NCBI RefSeq assembly: GCF_004310295.1
Contig: NZ_SISB01000028.1
Span: 26,274 to 90,273, forward strand
Reading direction: 5' to 3'
From: Pseudomonas sp. BGI-2
GTDB taxonomy: Bacteria > Pseudomonadota > Gammaproteobacteria > Pseudomonadales > Pseudomonadaceae
DNA length: 64,000 nt
Of the stretch, positions 1 through 8,185 are shown in pieces. A program made the position numbers and the translations under genes. The stretch's first letter is position 1; each line of letters opens with the position of its first letter. A model generated the notes under the pieces. It saw only the letters and a list, made by a program, of their open reading frames with translations, made no database searches and was not told the origin of the DNA.

Positions 1-92
1 AACGAAGCATGGCGAGCGGCTTTATCAGCTAATGATCAGGCAGTTTAGCCAAGGACATGACCCGCGCACAGCGTTATAGCGCTGCGTAACCT

Positions 93-182
93 TGTAGGAG
101 CGAGGCTCGCCCGCGAAGAACGATTACGCGGTGATTCAGGAACACCGCATTGGCTTCTTCGCGGGCAAGCCTCGCTCCTACA
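93..182. repeat. REPIN (pair of inverted REP sequences)
   Basis: Two arms of about 26 bases, reading TGTAGGAGCGAGGC then a TCGCCCGCGAAG-like tail, face each other around a spacer of about 38 bases. The same core recurs at 8096-8160. This is the usual form of Pseudomonas REP doublets mobilised in trans by RAYT transposases. No RAYT gene is in the window. It lies just after the bamD stop codon. Confidence 0.85.
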
Positions 183-195
183 GAGTCTCCGTTTA

Positions 196-1218
196 TCAGT
201 CGAACACGCCGAAGGTCATGTAGCTGAACCACGAACGGCCTTCGTTGTTAGCTTCGGATTCGTGTTCCTCTTCTTCGATCACGTCGCCATCTGCATCTTT
301 AGGCTTGAGATCGCTTGGAATCGCGTCCTTGGCATCCTGGAACTGCTTTTGGACGTCCTGGTTGGCGCGGGTTTCGCCCGGCGGCAGCGGCGGACGGGAT
401 TCGATCAGGCCCAAAGTAGCCTTGCTCAGCCACGAACGGTTGTCGGCTTCGTCGACCGAAGGCTTGAACTGACCGTCCACCAGGGTTGGGTGGGTCGGGT
501 AGTTGAGCTTCAGGGTTTCGAGGCTGGTGGCTGCCAGGTCGTCCAGGTGCAGACGCTGGTAGGCTTCGGTCATCACCGCCAGGCCGTCACCGACCGAAGG
601 GGTTTCCTGGAAGTTTTCCACCACATAACGGCCACGGTTCGCGGCGGCGACATAGGCCTGACGGGTCAGGTAATAGTCGGCAACGTGAATCTCGTAGGCC
701 GCCAGCAGGTTGCGCAGATAAATCATGCGCTGCTTGGCGTCCGGCGAGTAGCGGCTGTTCGGGAAGCGGCTGGTCAGCTGGGCGAACTCGTTATAGGAGT
801 CGCGGGCAGCGCCCGGGTCACGCTTGGTCATGTCCAGCGGCAGGAAACGCGACAACAGGCCGACGTCCTGGTCAAAGGAAGTCAGACCTTTGAGGTAATA
901 CGCGTAATCCACGTTCGGATGCTGTGGGTGCAAACGAATGAAACGCTCTGCGGCAGACTTGGCAGCCTCAGGCTCGGCGTTCTTGTAGTTGGCGTAGATC
1001 AACTCGAGTTGAGCCTGATCGGCGTAGCGCCCGAACGGATAACGCGACTCCAGCGCCTTCAGCTTGGCTGTGGCGGCGGTGTAGCTATTGTTGTCCAGGT
1101 CGGTCTGAGCCTGCTGGTACAGCTCGACTTCGCTAAGGTTTTCGTCTACGACTTCCTTCGATGAGCAAGCAGCGGTCAATGCGAGGATGGCGATCAGCAG
1201 CAGGTGTTTCACTTGCAT
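196..1218 (-). CDS. bamD: Outer membrane assembly lipoprotein BamD (ComL)
   Basis: BamD is an essential outer-membrane lipoprotein of the BAM complex that folds beta-barrel proteins. The 340-residue product begins with a lipoprotein signal peptide whose lipobox LTAAC puts the lipidated cysteine at residue 18. It is followed by helical TPR-like repeats (about residues 30-250, for example QAQTDLDNNSYTAA and AYYLKGLTSFD). An upstream in-frame ATG would add 51 residues and bury the signal peptide, so the later ATG at 1218 is chosen. The C-terminal tail after about residue 290 is acidic and probably disordered. The gene is divergent from rluD across 151 bases, an arrangement also found in other Pseudomonas. 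The family assignment is firm. Confidence 0.96.
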   Translation of the reverse strand: MQVKHLLLIAILALTAACSSKEVVDENLSEVELYQQAQTDLDNNSYTAATAKLKALESRYPFGRYADQAQLELIYANYKNAEPEAAKSAAERFIRLHPQHPNVDYAYYLKGLTSFDQDVGLLSRFLPLDMTKRDPGAARDSYNEFAQLTSRFPNSRYSPDAKQRMIYLRNLLAAYEIHVADYYLTRQAYVAAANRGRYVVENFQETPSVGDGLAVMTEAYQRLHLDDLAATSLETLKLNYPTHPTLVDGQFKPSVDEADNRSWLSKATLGLIESRPPLPPGETRANQDVQKQFQDAKDAIPSDLKPKDADGDVIEEEEHESEANNEGRSWFSYMTFGVFD

Positions 1219-1369
1219 GGCGGCTTGCGTCCCTATGACGGCCGCTGTCTTGGGCGGGGCCGTCCTGTTATGATGAGCGCCCCGTTGAATAGCCTCGGGG
1301 CAAAAGACGCCGTATTTAACCACAAGCGCGCAGCCGAAACCAAAGGCTGTGCCGACGCCTAGTCTGAGC

Positions 1370-2332
1370 ATGTCCGATAAAATTGAACTTCGCGCAGAGG
1401 TGCCGTCCGAATTGGGCGGCCAACGCCTCGATCAAGTCGCCGCACAATTATTCGCTGAGCACTCGCGCTCGCGCCTTTCCGCCTGGATCAAAGACGGCCG
1501 CCTGACTGTGGATGGGGCGGTTATCCGCCCGCGAGACATCGTTCATGGTGGCGCCATTCTTGAGTTGACTGCCGAGCAGGAAGCTCAGGGCGAATGGATC
1601 GCTCAAGACATCGAGCTGGACATCGTCTATGAAGACAACGACATCCTGGTGATCAACAAACCTGCGGGCCTGGTGGTGCATCCTGCCGCCGGTCACGCGG
1701 ATGGCACCTTGCTCAACGCCTTGCTGCACCACGTGCCGGACATTATCAATGTGCCCCGCGCCGGTATCGTGCATCGCCTGGACAAGGACACCACCGGTCT
1801 GATGGTGGTGGCCAAGACCATTCAGGCGCAGACACAGCTTGTCACGCAATTGCAGAGCCGCAGCGTAAGCCGGATCTACGAATGCATAGTGATCGGTGTG
1901 GTGACGGCCGGCGGCAAGATCAACGCGCCGATCGGTCGTCACGGCCAGCAACGCCAGCGTATGGCTGTGATGGAAGGTGGCAAGCAAGCCGTCAGCCATT
2001 ACCGCGTGCTCGAGCGTTTCCGCTCCCACACTCACGTGCGGGTGAAGCTGGAAACCGGTCGTACGCACCAGATTCGTGTGCACATGGCTCACATCAACTA
2101 CCCGCTGGTCGGAGATCCTGCCTACGGCGGTCGTTTCCGCATTCCGCCGGCAGCCAGTGTGACCATGGTCGAATCGTTGAAGGCGTTCCCGCGTCAGGCC
2201 CTGCATGCGCGGTTCCTGGAGCTGGATCACCCGACCACTGGTAAGCGGATGAGCTGGGAATCGCCACTGCCGGACGATTTCGTCTGGTTGCTGACGCTGC
2301 TCAAGCAAGACCGCGAGGCGTTCATCGGATGA
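1370..2332 (+). CDS. rluD: 23S rRNA pseudouridine synthase RluD
   Basis: RluD makes the pseudouridines of helix 69 in 23S rRNA (U1911/1915/1917 in E. coli). An N-terminal S4 RNA-binding domain (about residues 17-75) precedes the RluA-type catalytic domain. The catalytic motif HRLDKDTTG is present, with the aspartate near residue 138. At 320 residues it has the family's usual length. The start is set at MSDKIEL because the seven residues gained from an upstream ATG are not typical of the family; no strong Shine-Dalgarno is visible for either. Its TGA overlaps the ATG of pgeF by four bases, so the two are translationally coupled. Confidence 0.96.
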   Translation: MSDKIELRAEVPSELGGQRLDQVAAQLFAEHSRSRLSAWIKDGRLTVDGAVIRPRDIVHGGAILELTAEQEAQGEWIAQDIELDIVYEDNDILVINKPAGLVVHPAAGHADGTLLNALLHHVPDIINVPRAGIVHRLDKDTTGLMVVAKTIQAQTQLVTQLQSRSVSRIYECIVIGVVTAGGKINAPIGRHGQQRQRMAVMEGGKQAVSHYRVLERFRSHTHVRVKLETGRTHQIRVHMAHINYPLVGDPAYGGRFRIPPAASVTMVESLKAFPRQALHARFLELDHPTTGKRMSWESPLPDDFVWLLTLLKQDREAFIG

Positions 2333-3048
2333 GTGACTGGCTGATTCCCGACTGGCCTGCGCCTGCCGGGGTGAAAGCCTGCGTGACCACCCGTGCGGGC
2401 GGCGTCAGTCTGGCGCCGTTCGACAGCCTCAACCTCGGCGATCACGTCGACGACAGCCCCGAAGCTGTTGCCGAAAACCGCCGCCGCCTCACCGATCACT
2501 TCTCTATTCAACCGGCCTGGTTAAAGCAGGTTCACGGCATTGCCGTGGCTCATGCCGACCCAAGTCTGGTCGCTACCGCTGACGCCAGCTGGACTGCAAC
2601 GCCCGGGATTGCCTGCGCGGCAATGACCGCCGATTGCCTGCCGGCCTTGTTTTGCGATCGCGCCGGCACACGCGTTGCGGCGGCCCATGCCGGATGGCGT
2701 GGATTGGCGGCGGGTGTACTCGAAGCCACCCTCGATAGTCTCGATGTGCCACCAGAAGAAGTGCTGGTATGGCTCGGCCCGGCCATTGGCCCGCAAGCCT
2801 TTGAAGTCGGCCCCGAAGTGCGCGAGACCTTCGTCCAGCAACTGCCCGAAGCGGCCAAAGCCTTCGTGCCCAGCCAAAACGCTGGCAAGTTCATGGCCGA
2901 CATTTACGAGCTGGCGCGTTTGCGTCTGGCAGTTCGTGGTGTCACCGCTGTCTATGGTGGCGGTTTCTGCACCGTAACCGATCCTCGCTTCTTTTCTTAC
3001 CGCCGCAGTCCACAAACGGGTCGGTTTGCCTCCCTGATCTGGCTGTAG
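2329..3048 (+). CDS. pgeF: Purine nucleoside phosphorylase / peptidoglycan editing factor (YfiH, laccase domain)
   Basis: This 239-residue protein belongs to the Cu-oxidase_4 (DUF152/YfiH/YlmD) family. Family members have been described as purine nucleoside phosphorylases or adenosine deaminases and, in E. coli, as a factor that keeps wrong amino acids out of peptidoglycan precursors. The metal-binding signature is visible: KQVHG near residue 67, MTADCLP near 101 and AAHAGWRG near 120. It is coupled to rluD by a four-base ATGA overlap. The last base of its TAG stop is also the first base of the 158-bp inverted-repeat element that follows, so that element abuts or even completes the stop codon. 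Confidence 0.93.
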   Translation: MSDWLIPDWPAPAGVKACVTTRAGGVSLAPFDSLNLGDHVDDSPEAVAENRRRLTDHFSIQPAWLKQVHGIAVAHADPSLVATADASWTATPGIACAAMTADCLPALFCDRAGTRVAAAHAGWRGLAAGVLEATLDSLDVPPEEVLVWLGPAIGPQAFEVGPEVRETFVQQLPEAAKAFVPSQNAGKFMADIYELARLRLAVRGVTAVYGGGFCTVTDPRFFSYRRSPQTGRFASLIWL

Positions 3049-3205
3049 TGCCCTGTCTCACGAATACTGTTCCTTTTTGACGGTGTCTGTTGCCGTCATG
3101 CTGCGTTGCCGCTCCTCGCCATAGCGCGCTATGACTCGTCGCGGCGCCTTGCCTGACGTCAACAGCCACTCTTCAAAAGAGGAACGTATCCGTGAGACAG
3201 GGCAC
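3048..3205. repeat. 158-bp palindromic MITE-like element
   Basis: The whole segment is an imperfect palindrome centred on the perfect dyad CATAGCGCGCTATG at 3120-3133. The ends are GTGCCCTGTCTCACGAATAC on the left and the complement of GTGCCCTGTCTCACGGATAC on the right. Inner blocks also pair (TCTGTTGCCGTCA with the complement of GGCTGTTGACGTCA). It encodes nothing. The layout fits a non-autonomous terminal-inverted-repeat element; P. fluorescens genomes are known to carry repeat families of about this size, but I cannot assign it to one. No clear target duplication is seen. Confidence 0.8.
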
Positions 3206-3244
3206 GAACGCTAGACTTGCCTGACCTGCATCAACGTCACGACG

Positions 3245-3273
3245 CTTGAAACTCCCAGAATCGACCACATCTA
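3245..3273 (+). promoter_or_regulatory. Heat-shock (sigma-32/RpoH) promoter of clpB
   Basis: A perfect -35 CTTGAAA is followed, after 13 bases, by CCACATCTA, close to the sigma-32 -10 consensus CCCATNTA. It lies about 72 bases before the clpB ATG, as expected for a heat-shock chaperone gene. Confidence 0.85.
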
Positions 3274-3344
3274 ATGAGGTATCTGGCAGGTTTCTTCATT
3301 CAGGATGTTTTATAGGTCCGGCCTGCTCAAAAGGAAGGTGACCC

Positions 3345-5909
3345 ATGCGTATAGATCGTTTAACCAGCAAATTGCAGTTAGCTCTATCCGACGCCCAATC
3401 TCTGGCCGTCGGCCTTGACCACCCCGGCATTGAGCCGGCGCATTTGATGCAAGCCATGCTTGAACAGCAGGGTGGTTCGATCAAACCCCTGCTGATGCAG
3501 GTCGGTTTCGACGTCAACAGCTTGCGTAAAGAGCTGACCAAAGAGCTCGACCAACTACCGAAAATCCAGAACCCGACCGGCGACGTGAACATGTCGCAGG
3601 ACTTGGCGCGCCTGCTCAACCAGGCCGATCGCCTGGCCCAGCAAAAGGGTGATCAGTTCATCTCCAGCGAATTGGTGCTGCTCGCCGCGATGGACGAGAA
3701 CAGCAAACTCGGCAAGTTGCTGCTCGACCAGGGCGTCAGCAAAAAAGCTTTGGAAAATGCGATCAACAACCTGCGCGGCGGTGAGGCTGTCAACGATGCC
3801 AACCACGAAGAATCGCGCCAGGCGCTGGATAAGTACACCGTCGACCTGACCAAGCGTGCCGAAGAAGGCAAGCTCGATCCGGTGATCGGCCGTGACGACG
3901 AAATTCGCCGGACCATTCAGGTCCTGCAACGGCGCACCAAGAACAACCCGGTGCTGATCGGCGAACCTGGCGTGGGTAAAACCGCCATCGCCGAAGGCCT
4001 GGCCCAGCGCATCATCAACGGTGAAGTGCCGGATGGTCTCAAGGGCAAGCGCCTGTTGTCCCTGGACATGGGGTCGCTGATTGCCGGCGCCAAGTACCGC
4101 GGCGAGTTCGAAGAGCGCCTCAAATCTCTGCTCAATGAGCTGTCGAAGCAGGAAGGGCAGATCATTCTGTTCATCGACGAACTGCACACCATGGTTGGCG
4201 CCGGTAAAGGCGAAGGCTCGATGGACGCGGGCAACATGCTCAAGCCTGCGTTGGCTCGCGGCGAACTGCACTGCGTCGGCGCGACCACGCTCAACGAGTA
4301 CCGCCAATATATAGAGAAGGATGCGGCCCTTGAGCGGCGCTTCCAGAAAGTCTTGGTGGACGAGCCGAGCGAAGAGGACACCATCGCGATTCTGCGTGGC
4401 CTCAAAGAACGTTATGAGGTCCACCACAAAGTGGCGATCACCGACGGCGCCATCATCGCCGCGGCCAAACTCAGCCATCGCTACATCACGGACCGTCAAT
4501 TGCCGGACAAGGCCATCGACCTGATCGACGAAGCCGCCAGCCGTATCCGCATGGAGATCGATTCCAAGCCGGAAGTACTGGATCGTCTGGAGCGCCGTCT
4601 GATTCAGCTGAAGGTGGAATCCCAGGCGCTGAAAAAAGAAAGTGACGAAGCGGCGATCAAGCGCCTGGAAAAACTCCAGGAGGAAATCGTTCGTCTTGAG
4701 CGTGAATATTCGGACCTCGAAGAAATCTGGAACTCGGAAAAAGCCGAAGTTCAGGGTTCTGCGCAGATCCAGCAAAAAATCGAACAGTCCCGTCAGGAAC
4801 TGGAAGCCGCACGCCGTAAAGGCGACCTGAACCGCATGGCCGAGTTGCAATACGGGGTCATCCCGGACCTGGAGCGCAGCCTGCAAATGGTCGATCAGCA
4901 TGGCAAAAGCGAAAACCAGTTACTGCGCAGCAAGGTGACTGAGGAAGAAATCGCAGAAGTCGTCTCGAAGTGGACCGGCATACCGGTGTCGAAAATGCTC
5001 GAAGGCGAGCGCGACAAACTGATGAAGATGGAAAGCCTGTTGCACCAGCGCGTGATCGGTCAGGACGAAGCGGTGATCGCGGTTTCCAACGCGGTGCGGC
5101 GCTCGCGAGCCGGGTTGTCCGACCCGAATCGCCCGAGCGGTTCGTTCATGTTCCTCGGCCCGACCGGGGTGGGTAAAACCGAGCTGTGCAAGGCGCTGGC
5201 CGAATTCCTCTTTGATACTGAAGAGGCGATGGTACGGATCGACATGTCCGAGTTCATGGAGAAACATTCCGTGGCCCGACTGATCGGCGCGCCACCGGGC
5301 TACGTGGGCTATGAAGAGGGCGGTTACCTGACCGAGGCGGTGCGTCGCAAGCCTTACTCGGTGATCCTCCTGGACGAGGTCGAGAAGGCCCACCCGGATG
5401 TCTTCAACATCTTGCTGCAAGTGCTGGAAGATGGCCGCCTGACCGACAGCCATGGCCGCACGGTGGATTTCAAGAACACCGTGATCGTCATGACGTCCAA
5501 CCTGGGTTCGGTGCAGATCCAGGAACTGGTCGGCGATCGTGAAGCGCAGCGTGCGGCGGTAATGGATGCGATTTCCACGCACTTCCGGCCGGAGTTCATC
5601 AACCGGGTTGACGAAGTGGTGATCTTCGAGCCATTGGCGCGGGATCAGATCGCGGGCATTACCGAGATCCAGTTGGGTCGTCTGCGCAGTCGCCTGACTG
5701 AGCGCGAGCTGAAACTGGAGCTGAGTCCAGAGGCCATGGACAAGCTGATCGCGGTGGGTTACGACCCGGTGTACGGCGCACGGCCGCTCAAGCGAGCGAT
5801 TCAGCGCTGGATCGAGAACCCGTTGGCGCAGCTGATTCTGTCCGGTCGTTTCATGCCCGGCGATACGGCTATCGGTACGGTGGAAAACGACGAAATCGTA
5901 TTTGCCTGA
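3345..5909 (+). CDS. clpB: ATP-dependent disaggregase ClpB
   Basis: ClpB pulls polypeptides out of aggregates together with DnaK-DnaJ-GrpE in the cytoplasm. The 854-residue protein is full length for the family. It has an N-terminal Clp repeat domain (about 1-145), a first AAA+ domain with Walker A GEPGVGKT (about 205), a long coiled-coil middle domain (about 410-525, rich in E, K, Q and R), and a second AAA+ domain with Walker A GPTGVGKT (about 605) and Walker B VILLDEVEKA. A good ribosome site (GGAAGG) precedes the ATG. It is transcribed alone from the heat-shock promoter and ended by a strong terminator. Confidence 0.98.
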   Translation: MRIDRLTSKLQLALSDAQSLAVGLDHPGIEPAHLMQAMLEQQGGSIKPLLMQVGFDVNSLRKELTKELDQLPKIQNPTGDVNMSQDLARLLNQADRLAQQKGDQFISSELVLLAAMDENSKLGKLLLDQGVSKKALENAINNLRGGEAVNDANHEESRQALDKYTVDLTKRAEEGKLDPVIGRDDEIRRTIQVLQRRTKNNPVLIGEPGVGKTAIAEGLAQRIINGEVPDGLKGKRLLSLDMGSLIAGAKYRGEFEERLKSLLNELSKQEGQIILFIDELHTMVGAGKGEGSMDAGNMLKPALARGELHCVGATTLNEYRQYIEKDAALERRFQKVLVDEPSEEDTIAILRGLKERYEVHHKVAITDGAIIAAAKLSHRYITDRQLPDKAIDLIDEAASRIRMEIDSKPEVLDRLERRLIQLKVESQALKKESDEAAIKRLEKLQEEIVRLEREYSDLEEIWNSEKAEVQGSAQIQQKIEQSRQELEAARRKGDLNRMAELQYGVIPDLERSLQMVDQHGKSENQLLRSKVTEEEIAEVVSKWTGIPVSKMLEGERDKLMKMESLLHQRVIGQDEAVIAVSNAVRRSRAGLSDPNRPSGSFMFLGPTGVGKTELCKALAEFLFDTEEAMVRIDMSEFMEKHSVARLIGAPPGYVGYEEGGYLTEAVRRKPYSVILLDEVEKAHPDVFNILLQVLEDGRLTDSHGRTVDFKNTVIVMTSNLGSVQIQELVGDREAQRAAVMDAISTHFRPEFINRVDEVVIFEPLARDQIAGITEIQLGRLRSRLTERELKLELSPEAMDKLIAVGYDPVYGARPLKRAIQRWIENPLAQLILSGRFMPGDTAIGTVENDEIVFA

Positions 5910-5932
5910 CCCGCAACAGCAGTGAAATAAAC

Positions 5933-5960
5933 AAGGCCTCGCATCGCGAGGCCTTTTTTT
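5933..5960 (+). terminator. Rho-independent terminator of clpB
   Basis: A perfect ten-base stem AAGGCCTCGC/GCGAGGCCTT with a three-base loop is followed by a run of T, 24 bases after the clpB stop codon. Confidence 0.93.
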
Positions 5961-6093
5961 CGTCAGGTTGTTGAACTGAAAGGAAAAGGCTTGTAAAGTG
6001 CGCCCCGCAGTAAGTCACCCGGAAGGGTTTCTGCTCCCCAAGCAGGAATCTGAAATAAGTTGCAAATCATTAACTTGAATGCAATTTAAGGGG

Positions 6094-6121
6094 TTGACAG
6101 AGGTGCTTAAGATTGTAGAAT
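6094..6121 (+). promoter_or_regulatory. Stable-RNA promoter of the tRNA cluster
   Basis: TTGACA and TAGAAT are spaced by 16 bases and followed by the GC-rich discriminator AGCGCGCCTC, typical of stringently controlled stable-RNA promoters. The same arrangement appears in the rRNA promoters at the right end of the window. The first tRNA begins 87 bases downstream. Confidence 0.85.
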
Positions 6122-6207
6122 AGCGCGCCTCAGACACACGAACGCAGCGATGCGAACGGGTCGAAGAGGTGAAGCAAGCTTCACAGTTGTAAATTGAAAT
6201 GTGTAGT

Positions 6208-6283
6208 TCCGTGATAGCTCAGTCGGTAGAGCAAATGACTGTTAATCATTGGGTCCCAGGTTCGAGTCCTGGTCACGGAGCCA
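6208..6283 (+). tRNA. tRNA-Asn (GTT)
   Basis: The acceptor stem TCCGTGA/TCACGGA closes a 76-base cloverleaf with encoded CCA. The anticodon GTT is at 6241-6243 and the T-loop reads GGTTCGAGTCC. Confidence 0.97.
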
Positions 6284-6292
6284 ATTTCAAAC

Positions 6293-6369
6293 CGGGGTAT
6301 AGCGCAGTCCGGTAGCGCGCCTGCTTTGGGAGCAGGATGTCAGGAGTTCGAATCCCCTTACCCCGACCA
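6293..6369 (+). tRNA. tRNA-Pro (TGG), first copy
   Basis: A 77-base cloverleaf with acceptor stem CGGGGTA/TACCCCG, anticodon loop TTTGGGA (anticodon TGG) and encoded CCA. An identical copy lies at 6547-6623. Confidence 0.97.
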
Positions 6370-6374
6370 TTTTT

Positions 6375-6450
6375 GGGTCGTTAGCTCAGTTGGTAGAGCA
6401 GTTGGCTTTTAACCAATTGGTCGTAGGTTCGAATCCCACACGACCCACCA
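6375..6450 (+). tRNA. tRNA-Lys (TTT)
   Basis: A 76-base cloverleaf with acceptor stem GGGTCGT/ACGACCC, anticodon TTT at 6408-6410 and encoded CCA. It lies five bases after the first tRNA-Pro. Confidence 0.97.
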
Positions 6451-6514
6451 TTTTTGAAACCAGTTAACGCTGGGATCAGATCTTAAGATCAGAGGCCAAA
6501 AGCCCTGATCGAAG

Positions 6515-6544
6515 AAGGCGACTTGTGAAGGTCGCCTTTTTTTT
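6515..6544 (+). terminator. Rho-independent terminator inside the tRNA cluster
   Basis: The stem AAGGCGAC/GTCGCCTT is followed by a run of T. It comes after tRNA-Lys and ends two bases before the second tRNA-Pro copy. Confidence 0.85.
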
Positions 6545-6546
6545 AC

Positions 6547-6623
6547 CGGGGTATAGCGCAGTCCGGTAGCGCGCCTGCTTTGGGAGCAGGATGTCAGGAG
6601 TTCGAATCCCCTTACCCCGACCA
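6547..6623 (+). tRNA. tRNA-Pro (TGG), second identical copy
   Basis: It is identical in sequence to the copy at 6293-6369; the identity extends two bases upstream and one downstream of the gene (80 bases in all). The cloverleaf and CCA are intact, but a terminator lies directly upstream and no promoter is evident between, so its expression is uncertain. Confidence 0.95.
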
Positions 6624-6626
6624 TAC

Positions 6627-6664
6627 TAAAAATCCTCGTATCGAAAGATACGGGGATTTTTTTG
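6627..6664 (+). terminator. Rho-independent terminator after tRNA-Pro
   Basis: A long stem (AAATCCTCGTATC with GATACGGGGATTT, one G-T pair) with a GAAA loop is followed by T residues, four bases after the tRNA. Confidence 0.9.
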
Positions 6665-6698
6665 TCTGCGAAAAAACAACACTTCAGTCATCGTATAA

Positions 6699-7410
6699 CT
6701 TAACGTTCGCGACAGCGAGATGGCTGTGGAGACGCAATGGCTGCCGAGTATTCGCGGCGGTGATGAGATCCGCGAGATCATGCTGCGCATCCTCACCATT
6801 TCTCTGCGCATGGCCCTGGATCAGGATCAGAAGAGCATTCCTGTGTATCGCGGCCAGATGGATACCCGCGACAAAGAACTGAGCGAGAAGATTGCGGCCT
6901 ACGACAAGTTGGTCAACCGTCGAAGGCAAGGCGTTGTATGACCAGCTCAAAACCACGTTTGCGGCATACCGCGCTGGCATTTCCCAATCGTTCTCCCTGG
7001 CCGAACAGGGACGCCGTGACGAACTGACCAAACTGCTGCTGATAGACATGAAAACCGTGGTCGATGGCTCCGGTAAACAGCTCAATGACCTGGCGGACCT
7101 GTTCGCCAAACAAGTCGCCGCCGAAAGCCAGAAATCCGAGGCGCACTACGAAGCATCGCGAATGATCGTCAGCGAGGCGTTGCAGACCATCACTGAGTCG
7201 GTTCACCAGATCCACGAACGTAACCTGGTAATCGCCAGCGCCGCTGAAGAACAGGCGCAAGTGGCGCGGGAAGTCGATCGCAACCTGGTGAACATCCGCG
7301 ACCTGTCGGTGCGCTCCGCTGCCGGTGCGGATCAGACCAGTGCCTCAAGCCATGAGCTTTCACAGCTGGCCAATTCGTTGCGCACCATGGTGCAGCGCTT
7401 CCAGGTGTAA
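6699..7410 (+). pseudogene. Remnant of a methyl-accepting chemotaxis protein
   Basis: The first reading frame (NVRDSEMAVETQWLPSIRG...AAYDKLV) matches the periplasmic four-helix sensor domain common in Pseudomonas chemoreceptors. It lacks the first membrane helix and start. Near 6920-6930 the frame shifts; the second frame continues the same domain (STVEGKALYDQLKTTFAAYRAG...YEASRMIV). Around 7165 it jumps directly to the extreme C-terminal receptor tail (SEALQTITESV...SLRTMVQRFQV). The second membrane helix, HAMP and the signalling hairpin with the CheW-binding tip are all missing. The gene cannot make a working receptor. Truncation, frameshift and internal deletion together suggest long decay beside the tRNA cluster. 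Confidence 0.88.
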
Positions 7411-7424
7411 AACCGCCAGACAAA

Positions 7425-7459
7425 AAAAACCGCGCGTCCCGAAGGAAAAGCGCGGTTTT
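7425..7459. terminator. Bidirectional terminator
   Basis: AAAACCGCGC and GCGCGGTTTT form a stem with A-runs before and T-runs after it. It can stop transcription from both the receptor remnant (+) and the EF-hand gene (-). Confidence 0.85.
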
Positions 7460-7471
7460 GTTTTTGGAAGC

Positions 7472-7870
7472 TTAGGCGCCGTCTTGGTCTTTCAAGTGTT
7501 CGAACAGGCCTTTTGGCATTTTCTTGCCGTTGGCTTCGTAGTTGGCTTTCACGTTATCGAATGCTTCTTGCTCGTCGATGAAGCCGTCATGGTTGGTGTC
7601 GATCTTGTCGAAGTTGGACTTCGGCGCGACTTTCTGGAATTCGGCGCGGGATACCTTGCCGTCGCCATCCGTATCGGTCTTCGCCATCGACGCATCGCCA
7701 CACTTGCCTTCGCCGCATTTGCCCTCAGGGGTTTTCACCACTTGTTCAGCCGAGGCCAGCAGGTAGCCCTGAGTCAATGGCTGCGAAGCGAATACGGCAC
7801 CGGACAACATCATGCCACCCGCCAGAACAGCGCCGAGTAGGCCAATAGTGTTTTTGGTAGTACGGGACAT
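7472..7870 (-). CDS. Periplasmic EF-hand protein with an EGKCGEGKCG motif
   Basis: The 132-residue product has a signal peptide or N-terminal membrane helix (LLGAVLAGGMMLSGAVFA) and then the motif EGKCGEGKCG at about residues 51-60. Two canonical EF-hand loops follow: DTDGDGKVSRAE and DTNHDGFIDEQE. The start is set by AGGAG eight bases upstream of the ATG at 7870; a further upstream ATG adds 34 unlikely residues. Repeated EGKCG is the hallmark of HvfA/BufA-type precursors, whose cysteines are modified by MNIO (DUF692) enzymes to bind copper or other metals. No DUF692 or partner gene is adjacent, so either the enzyme is elsewhere or the motif binds metal unmodified. Calcium and metal binding are inferred. 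Confidence 0.85.
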   Translation of the reverse strand: MSRTTKNTIGLLGAVLAGGMMLSGAVFASQPLTQGYLLASAEQVVKTPEGKCGEGKCGDASMAKTDTDGDGKVSRAEFQKVAPKSNFDKIDTNHDGFIDEQEAFDNVKANYEANGKKMPKGLFEHLKDQDGA

Positions 7871-8095
7871 TTCAATACTCCTGGGTTGCACGACACAACC
7901 GTTCGATAAAGGACGCCACGTGAGTGCGGCGATAACCGTAGCGGGCGAGTTGCCTTGCTCGGATGTGGCCATTTAAAGGGCGGTGTGTATCGCTACTGTG
8001 TCGCGCAAGGGAGGCGTTTGTAAGCGAAGGGGGGAAATCGCGGGGGAGATACAGTGAGACACACAGATGCCAGATAGTGGGACCGAGGTGCCTCA

Positions 8096-8160
8096 TTCGC
8101 GGGCAAGCCTCGCTCCTACAGGTCGGTGGTGACCTTGTAGGAGCGGGGCTTGCCCGCGAA
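8096..8160. repeat. REP doublet
   Basis: TTCGCGGGCAAGCCTCGCTC faces its inverted copy across a 15-base spacer. The core is the same as at 93-182 but with the arms in the opposite orientation (tail to tail). It fills the end of the interval between ndh and the EF-hand gene. Confidence 0.85.
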
Positions 8161-8185
8161 GAGGCCCTAATGAACGCTGAAGATC

